Below are positions 59,417-64,000 of a stretch of DNA of 64,000 nt, piece by piece. Position 1 is the stretch's first letter. Each line of letters begins with the position of its first letter. The notes beneath the pieces are model-generated. The model had not been told where the DNA came from. It worked only from the letters and a program-made list of their open reading frames with translations, and made no database searches. Source of the DNA: Microbacterium sp. 10M-3C3 (GTDB lineage: Bacteria; Actinomycetota; Actinomycetes; Actinomycetales; Microbacteriaceae); the NCBI RefSeq assembly GCF_003931875.1, contig NZ_CP034245.1, forward strand, positions 2,108,001-2,172,000. The letters are read 5' to 3'. Position numbers and translations under genes: made by a program.

Positions 59417-59422
59417 AGCGTA
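59417..59422 (-). promoter_or_regulatory. leaderless-type -10 box of the ACT gene (TACGCT)
   Basis: TACGCT, GAGCGC, then ATG 59410. Confidence 0.65.
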
Positions 59423-59435
59423 GCCACGCATGCGC

Positions 59436-59768
59436 TCAGCGGCGATCGGCGCACGCCACGCAGTACTGCGCGGTGGGCCGCACCTCCAGCCGCCCGGCCG
59501 GGATGGGCCGTCCGCAGCCCGCGCAGACGCCGTACGTGCCGTCGTCGACGCGGGCCAGCGCGGCGTCGATGTCCGCGATCTCGGCGAGCGTGCTGCGGCG
59601 GAGCGCGTCCACGCGCGACCACTCCCCCGAGAGCGTCGACCCCTCCGGATCGTGCTCGTCGTCGGCCGTGCCGTCGGCGCGGTCGGCGCGCAGCGACCCC
59701 TCGTCAGCGTCCAGGCGCGCCAGACGGCCCTCGGCCTGCCGCCGCAGGCGCTCCAGCTCGTCGCGCAT
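59436..59768 (-). CDS. DksA/TraR-type C4 zinc finger protein
   Basis: 110 residues. Helical coiled segment (RDELERLRRQAEGRLARL ... LRRSTLAEIADIDAAL) then the DksA/TraR finger CAGC and CVAC around GRPIPAGRLEVRPTAQ. Such proteins can enter the RNA polymerase secondary channel; in actinobacteria this is untested for most. Confidence 0.92.
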   Translation of the reverse strand: MRDELERLRRQAEGRLARLDADEGSLRADRADGTADDEHDPEGSTLSGEWSRVDALRRSTLAEIADIDAALARVDDGTYGVCAGCGRPIPAGRLEVRPTAQYCVACADRR

Positions 59769-59774
59769 CCTCCG

Positions 59775-59822
59775 AGCGTAGGCGCGGCGGCGGACACCGC
59801 GGCCGGCCGCGCCTGAGACACT
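59775..59822. promoter_or_regulatory. divergent leaderless -10 boxes (TACGCT / GACACT)
   Basis: TACGCT (59780-59775, minus) ends six bases before the DksA-like ATG. GACACT (59817-59822, plus) ends six bases before ATG 59829 and is the weaker of the two. Confidence 0.55.
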
Positions 59823-59828
59823 CGACAC

Positions 59829-60851
59829 ATGCGCCTGCCCACGACGATCCGCGCACCGCGCCGCGCGCCCCTCCTGCAGGTCGTGAAGTCGGCCGTCGCG
59901 ACGATCGCGGCGTGGCTCATTGCGGGGTGGCTCGTGCAGGGGCCGCCGCCGGTGTTCGCGGCGATCGCGGCGCTCCTCGTCGTCCAGCCGAGCCTCAACC
60001 AGTCGCTCACCCGCGCGGCCGAGCGCAGCGTCGGGGTGATCCTCGGCGTCCTCATCGCCTCGGCGCTCGGCATCGCGTTCGGGTCGAGCGTGTGGGTCGT
60101 GCTCGGCGCGGCCGCGGTGGCCATCGTCGCCGCCTGGGCGCTGCGCATGACGCCGACCACGAGCAATCAGGTCGCCATCAGCGCGATCCTCGTGCTCGCG
60201 CTCGGCACCGCGACCCCCGGCTACGCGGTCGACCGCATCCTCGAGACGCTCATCGGCGCGGCCATCGGGTTCGTCGTGAACCTCGCGATCGTGCCGCCCG
60301 TCGCGATCGGCCCGGCGCGCACGAGGGTCGACGCCCTCGGCGCCGAGCTGGCCGCCGCGATGGAGCGCCTGGCCGACGCGCTGCAGGAGACGCGGACGCG
60401 CGCGCAGCTCGAGGAGCTGCTCCTGCAGGCGCGACTGCTGCGACCCATGGTCGCCGGTGCGACCGACGCCCTCGGCGACGCGGACGAGTCGCTCACCTTC
60501 AACCCGCTCGGCCGCCGGCATCGCGACGAGCTCGCCCGCGCCCGCGCGACCCTCGACGCGCTGTCGCCGATCGTGACGCAGCTGATCGGCATGACGCGCG
60601 CGGTCTACGACCGGTACGACCCGTCGGTGGCCTCGGAGCCCGCCGTGCGGGCCATCGCCAATCAGCTGCGCCGCGCCGCTCACGACACGCGCGTGCGGGC
60701 GGCCGACACGGCTCGGGAGGCGGCCGACGAACCGCCCGCCCTGACGCGTCCGCTGCAGGTGACGGCGCCCTCGCCCGCGCACTGGGTGCTCATCGGCTCG
60801 CTGCTGGTCGACCTCCGCCGCATCCACGAGAGCCTGGGCGAGCCCGACTGA
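59829..60851 (+). CDS. FUSC-like membrane protein (aromatic acid exporter family)
   Basis: 340 residues. N-terminal half with about six hydrophobic segments (VKSAVATIAAWLIAGWLV, PPVFAAIAALLVVQPSLNQSL, GVILGVLIASALGIAFG, ILETLIGAAIGFVVNLAIVPP), C-terminal helical cytoplasmic domain. The VQPS/G motif is typical of FUSC/ArAE proteins. Substrate unknown. Confidence 0.88.
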   Translation: MRLPTTIRAPRRAPLLQVVKSAVATIAAWLIAGWLVQGPPPVFAAIAALLVVQPSLNQSLTRAAERSVGVILGVLIASALGIAFGSSVWVVLGAAAVAIVAAWALRMTPTTSNQVAISAILVLALGTATPGYAVDRILETLIGAAIGFVVNLAIVPPVAIGPARTRVDALGAELAAAMERLADALQETRTRAQLEELLLQARLLRPMVAGATDALGDADESLTFNPLGRRHRDELARARATLDALSPIVTQLIGMTRAVYDRYDPSVASEPAVRAIANQLRRAAHDTRVRAADTAREAADEPPALTRPLQVTAPSPAHWVLIGSLLVDLRRIHESLGEPD

Positions 60852-60869
60852 CGCGCGGCTTCGGAGCGA

Positions 60870-61505
60870 TCAACCCGCGAGCGCGTCGGCGATGGGGACG
60901 TCTCCGCTGCCGAACCGGATGAAACGGCCGACGGTCCGCGGCTCGACGAGGCTCGCCGCGACCACGGCGGCGACGTCGGCGCGGGACACCCGCCCGTCGC
61001 CCTCGGGGTCGAGCGCGATGCGCCCGGTCGGCGGGTCGAGCGTCAGGGTGCCGGGGCCGAGGATCGTCCACTCCAGCGACGTGCGGCGCAGATGGTCGTC
61101 GGCCGCGAGCTTCGCGACGGCGTAGGGGTGGAAGGAGCTCCCCGGGTCGACCCCGTGGTCGGGGGTCGATCCGATCCACGACACCATGACGTAGCGCTGC
61201 ACGCCGGCGGCGGCCGCGGCGTCCATCGTGCGCATGGCGGCGTCGCGGTCGACGGCGTACGTGCGCTCCGGGCTGCCGCCGCCCGCGCCCGCCGACCACA
61301 CGACCGCGTCGTGGCCGGGGAGGAGGTCGGCGAGATCGTCGCCGCCCTCCAGGTCGCGCACGACCGGTGTCGCGCCGGTCGCGGCGACGTCGTCGACGTG
61401 CGCGGGATCGCGGATGACGGCGGTGACCTCGTCGCCGCGCGCCGTCAGCAGCGGGGCAAGGAGGAGGGCGACCTTGCCGTGACCGCCGATGAGGACGACG
61501 CGCAT
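60870..61505 (-). CDS. NAD(P)-binding, YwnB/SDR-a-type oxidoreductase
   Basis: 211 residues, MRVVLIGGHGKVALLLAPLL (dinucleotide motif GGHGKVA), HDAVVWSAGAGGG, YVMVSWIGS and FHPYAVAKLAADDHL with YxxxK. The shortened atypical SDR form lacks a long C-terminal domain. Its ATG overlaps the stop of the upstream PPOX gene by one base. Confidence 0.92.
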   Translation of the reverse strand: MRVVLIGGHGKVALLLAPLLTARGDEVTAVIRDPAHVDDVAATGATPVVRDLEGGDDLADLLPGHDAVVWSAGAGGGSPERTYAVDRDAAMRTMDAAAAAGVQRYVMVSWIGSTPDHGVDPGSSFHPYAVAKLAADDHLRRTSLEWTILGPGTLTLDPPTGRIALDPEGDGRVSRADVAAVVAASLVEPRTVGRFIRFGSGDVPIADALAG

Positions 61506-61900
61506 CAGTGGCCGCCCGCCGTCTCGATCGACATCTCGAGAATGACGCGGTCGGCACTGTCGGGCGGCGGCTGCTGGCCGGCGTTGCCGTACCGGCGGCC
61601 GAGCTGCACGTAGAACGCGCCCGTGGGGTCGGGCACGACGTCGACCAGACGCCCGCGCACCTCGACGTAGCGGTAGGGGTTCTCGGGGTCGAACACCATG
61701 AGGCTCATCGACGGGTTCGCCTGCAGGTTCCGGAACTTCTGGCGCTTGGTCGTGTGCGTGAAGCGGATGCGGTCGCCCTCGAGCTCGAACCACATCGGGT
61801 TCACCTGCACCGCCCCGTCGGGGCGGACGGTGCCCAGCGCACCGTAGTTCGGGTTCTCCAGCAGGTCGCGGAGGTCGTCGGGGATCGTCGTGACGGTCAT
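61505..61900 (-). CDS. PPOX-class F420-type flavoprotein
   Basis: 131 residues: ENPNYGALGTVRPDGAVQVNPMWFELEGDRIRFTHTTKRQKFRNLQANPSMSLMV is the pattern of actinobacterial PPOX-class F420-dependent oxidoreductases (Rv1155-like). Leaderless start; co-transcribed with the downstream reductase. Confidence 0.93.
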   Translation of the reverse strand: MTVTTIPDDLRDLLENPNYGALGTVRPDGAVQVNPMWFELEGDRIRFTHTTKRQKFRNLQANPSMSLMVFDPENPYRYVEVRGRLVDVVPDPTGAFYVQLGRRYGNAGQQPPPDSADRVILEMSIETAGGH

Positions 61901-61906
61901 GCCTTC

Positions 61907-61912
61907 ACGCTA
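61907..61912 (-). promoter_or_regulatory. leaderless-type -10 box of the PPOX gene (TAGCGT)
   Basis: TAGCGT, GAAGGC, then ATG 61900. Confidence 0.65.
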
Positions 61913-61947
61913 GGCCGCCGCATCCGCACCGGCGGAGGGCTTGACCC

Positions 61948-63054
61948 TCACGCCGTCAGGGGTGCCGATTCGGCCGCGATGGCGGCGGCCACGACGCGGC
62001 CGGCGCGGTTCGCCCCCACCGTGGAGGCCGACGGGCCGTAGCCGATGAAGAACACCCGCGGATCGTCGAGCGAGCGCGAATCGCCCACGCGGAACCCGCC
62101 GTCGGGGGTGCGCAGGCGCAGCGGCGCGAGGTGCTCGAGCGCGGGCCGGAAGCCCGTCGCCCACAGGATCGCGTCGAGCGGGAGGAACGACCCGTCGGGC
62201 ATGCGCGCGCCGTGCTCCTCCAGCCGGGCGAACATCGGCAGCCGGTGCAGGATGCCGCGCTCCTGCGCGCGGCGCGCCCACGGCGTCCAATGCATGCCGG
62301 TGACGGAGATGACGCTTCCCGGCGGAAGCCCGCGTCGCACCTTCTCCTCGACGCCGGCGATCGCCGCGACGCGCGCCGGAACGTCGAAGTCGGCCTCGAT
62401 CCACTCCGGCTCGCGCCGCGTCATCCAGAAGGTGTCGGCGACGTGCGAGATCTCCTCGAGGAGCTGCACGCCCGACACTCCCGCGCCGACGACCGCGACG
62501 CGCTGGCCGGCGAACTCGGCCGCCGAGACGTAGTCGGCCGTGTGCAGCTGCCGGCCGGCGAACCGTTCCTGGCCCGGATAGTGCGGCCAGAACGGCCGGG
62601 TCCACGTGCCCGTCGCGTTGACGACGAAGCGCGTCCGCCACGCGCCGCGGTCGGTCTCGACGACGAGGCGGCCGTGGCGGTCGTCGTCCTCCGCGCGCAC
62701 CGCACGCACCGCGACCGGCCGCTGCACGTCCAGGCCGAACTCCGCCTCGTAGGCGGCGAAGTACGGCGGCAGCACGTCCCGGGCGGCTGCGGCGCGGTCG
62801 GCAAGCGGTACGGGGAAGCCGGGCAGCTCGTGGATGCCGTTGACCGTGGCCATCCGCAGCGACTCCCACCGGTGCTGCCACGCCCCGCCCGGGGCCGCGT
62901 TCGCGTCCAGGACGACGAAGGTTCCGCGGCCCGCCGCATCCGGACCGGTCGCCGGCACGAAGCCGCGGCGCCGCAGGTGATAGGCGCCGGAGAGTCCCGC
63001 CTGACCGGCGCCGATCACGACGACGTCGACATCGCGGGGCGGCGTGCCGGTCAT
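61948..63054 (-). CDS. flavin-containing monooxygenase (CzcO/TrkA-like)
   Basis: 368 residues. FAD motif VVVIGAGQAGLSG at the start, NADPH motif VAVVGAGVSGVQ in the middle, and the FMO/BVMO-type sequence FAGRQLHTADY between them. ATGFRPALEHL near the end closes the FAD site. Substrate unknown. GAGG six bases before the ATG at 63054. Confidence 0.93.
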   Translation of the reverse strand: MTGTPPRDVDVVVIGAGQAGLSGAYHLRRRGFVPATGPDAAGRGTFVVLDANAAPGGAWQHRWESLRMATVNGIHELPGFPVPLADRAAAARDVLPPYFAAYEAEFGLDVQRPVAVRAVRAEDDDRHGRLVVETDRGAWRTRFVVNATGTWTRPFWPHYPGQERFAGRQLHTADYVSAAEFAGQRVAVVGAGVSGVQLLEEISHVADTFWMTRREPEWIEADFDVPARVAAIAGVEEKVRRGLPPGSVISVTGMHWTPWARRAQERGILHRLPMFARLEEHGARMPDGSFLPLDAILWATGFRPALEHLAPLRLRTPDGGFRVGDSRSLDDPRVFFIGYGPSASTVGANRAGRVVAAAIAAESAPLTA

Positions 63055-63082
63055 GCCCGCCTCAACCCGCGATGACCGTGCG

Positions 63083-63474
63083 CTATTCCGTGTCGCCGTC
63101 GACGTACATCCAGCGGCCGCCGCGACGCGCGAACCGGCTGCGCTCGTGCAGCACCCCGCGCGCCTCGCCCCCACGCCAGTGCGCGCGGAACTCGACCTCG
63201 GCGGTGTCGCCGTGCTCGACCGCGTCGATCACCTCGAGCCCGGTCCACGGGTCCGCGGGTCCACATCCACCCGCTCGGGCCGCGTGCGCGGATGCCACGT
63301 GCGCGCGAGGTGCGCCGCATCCCCCCGCGCGAACGCCGTGTAGCGCGAGCGCATGAGGCGCTCGGCCGACGGCGCCGGCTCCCCCGCGAGCAGCGGGCCG
63401 CAGCACCGGGCGAACGCGTCGCCGCTGCCGCACGGGCAGACGGCGGGCGCAGGCGCGGCGGAACCGAACGACAT
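63083..63474 (-). pseudogene. YchJ/SEC-C zinc protein with one-base frameshift
   Basis: The first frame from ATG 63474 encodes the SEC-C motif CPCGSGDAFARCCGP (C13, C15, C24, C25) and the YchJ core AERLMRSRYTAFARGDAAHLARTWHP, then ends RGPGSR and stops. The next frame continues WTGLEVIDAVEHGDTAEVEFRAHWRGG to a stop at 63083, exactly the missing half. One inserted base near 63246-63251 (CCACGGG) restores 130 codons. Both halves look undamaged, so this is a very recent mutation or a sequencing error. Confidence 0.85.
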
Positions 63475-63492
63475 GGCGAGGGGTGCGCGGTG

Positions 63493-63891
63493 TCAGCGCA
63501 TCTCGACGACGACGGTGAAGCGCAGCGGCTCGATGCCGCCCTGCGCGTTCGTGAGCTCGACGTCCGTCGTGCCGGCGGCGAGCGCGCGCACACCCGGGTC
63601 GAACGTCGCGCCGTCCACACGGCCGGGCACGAACTCCGCGACGGAGGGGTCGGACACCTCGCCCGAGTAGCTGTCGACGGGCAGGTCGCCGGTCGTGATG
63701 TTGAGCGACTGGCCGACGATGAGCCGCACCGTCGCACCCTGCAGGTCGTTCGCGGCGCGGCTGACCGGTGCCGCGACGGGTGAGGCGAGCGCCGACTCGT
63801 CGACATCGGACGGCGTGGCCGGCGATGCGCACCCCGCGAGCGCCGCCACCAGCAGTCCACCCGCGAGCACCGCGGCCATCCGTCGCCCCAT
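63493..63891 (-). CDS. predicted lipoprotein, unknown
   Basis: 132 residues. Signal peptide MGRRMAAVLAGGLLVAALAGC with lipobox LAGC (C21), then a beta-rich domain: GATVRLIVGQSLNITTGDL, GEVSDPSVAEFVPG, VRALAAGTTDVELTNAQGG. The pattern is like a bacterial Ig-like (BIG2-type) domain. GATACT six bases before the ATG is a variant of the leaderless box. Confidence 0.82.
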   Translation of the reverse strand: MGRRMAAVLAGGLLVAALAGCASPATPSDVDESALASPVAAPVSRAANDLQGATVRLIVGQSLNITTGDLPVDSYSGEVSDPSVAEFVPGRVDGATFDPGVRALAAGTTDVELTNAQGGIEPLRFTVVVEMR

Positions 63892-63985
63892 CGCGCCAGT
63901 ATCCCACCCCCGTCTCGCAGCTGTGGGAAGCCGCGGCGAACCGCGCCGGCTGTGGACAACGGATGCGACGCGGTGGGGGCGCTTC

Positions 63986-63991
63986 TACCCT
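63986..63991 (+). promoter_or_regulatory. leaderless-type -10 box (TACCCT) at the window edge
   Basis: TACCCT, GGGGGC, then GTG at 63998-64000. It predicts a plus-strand gene whose first codon is the last codon of this window. Confidence 0.55.
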
Positions 63992-63997
63992 GGGGGC

Positions 63998-64000
63998 GTG
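63998..64000 (+). other. predicted start codon (GTG) of the next gene
   Basis: Only the start codon is inside the window; identity of the gene cannot be seen. The prediction rests on the promoter box alone. Confidence 0.45.

Overview
The window comes from a very GC-rich actinobacterium, most likely Microbacterium or a close relative in Microbacteriaceae. The evidence is the order uvrA-uvrC-rapZ-whiA-(sodA)-gap-pgk, a four-repeat ribosomal protein S1, a 13E12-type DUF222/HNH protein, a DinB2-type polymerase, F420/PPOX-type flavoproteins, and the recurring word CGGATGCG. It looks like chromosome: I see no phage, IS element, CRISPR array, tRNA or rRNA, and no gap above about 300 bases.

Layout. 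1-13.7 kb (mostly minus strand): central glycolysis (pgk, gap), Mn-type superoxide dismutase, WhiA, RapZ, then excision repair (uvrC, uvrA, uvrB), interrupted by an OhrR-like regulator, a tiny zinc-ribbon protein and a VOC protein, and ending with coaE. 13.7-17 kb: a signalling group made of a stand-alone receiver, a membrane protein with a degenerate GGDEF domain, and a PAS-containing histidine kinase. 17-31 kb: a GIY-YIG/zinc-ribbon protein, an MFS exporter, small membrane proteins, rpsA, an HNH protein, a flavin amine-oxidase-like enzyme, two paralogous secreted transglycosylase-like proteins, an ABC1/UbiB kinase, a PadR regulator, lipoproteins, and PPOX and aldo/keto reductase enzymes. 31-34.5 kb: a CoA-type Nudix hydrolase, pgi, and a MerR/DUF4188 divergent pair.

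34.5-45.3 kb is a purine uptake and salvage island: adenosine deaminase, a secreted protein, a BMP-type binding lipoprotein, its ATPase, adenine deaminase, two permeases and an acyl-CoA-dehydrogenase-fold flavoprotein form one coupled minus-strand operon. A second deaminase is divergent, with a GntR/UTRA regulator next to it. Two copies of ACTTGTNNACAAG(T/G) flank the divergent promoter region. 45-50 kb: redox and repair genes (SDR, DUF427, PPOX, msrB-msrA, DinB2-type polymerase). 50-53 kb: a Van-like set (decayed VanY-like peptidase, VanR/VanS-like two-component pair, VanZ-like protein). 53-64 kb: SDR / OhrR / Ohr, a FusB-like zinc protein, a glycosyltransferase reading in frame into a Tudor-like domain, a photolyase-family protein with no Fe-S cysteines, a LON-domain protein, an ACT protein, a DksA/TraR zinc finger, a FUSC-like membrane protein, oxidoreductases and a frameshifted YchJ.

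The strongest window-wide signal is promoter architecture. At about eighteen genes a TANNNT hexamer ends six (sometimes seven) bases before the start codon, with no Shine-Dalgarno sequence, so these genes are probably transcribed without a leader. The rule also decides several start codons, including a GTG on the last three bases of the window. Statements about homologues rest on memory of the families, not on searches.
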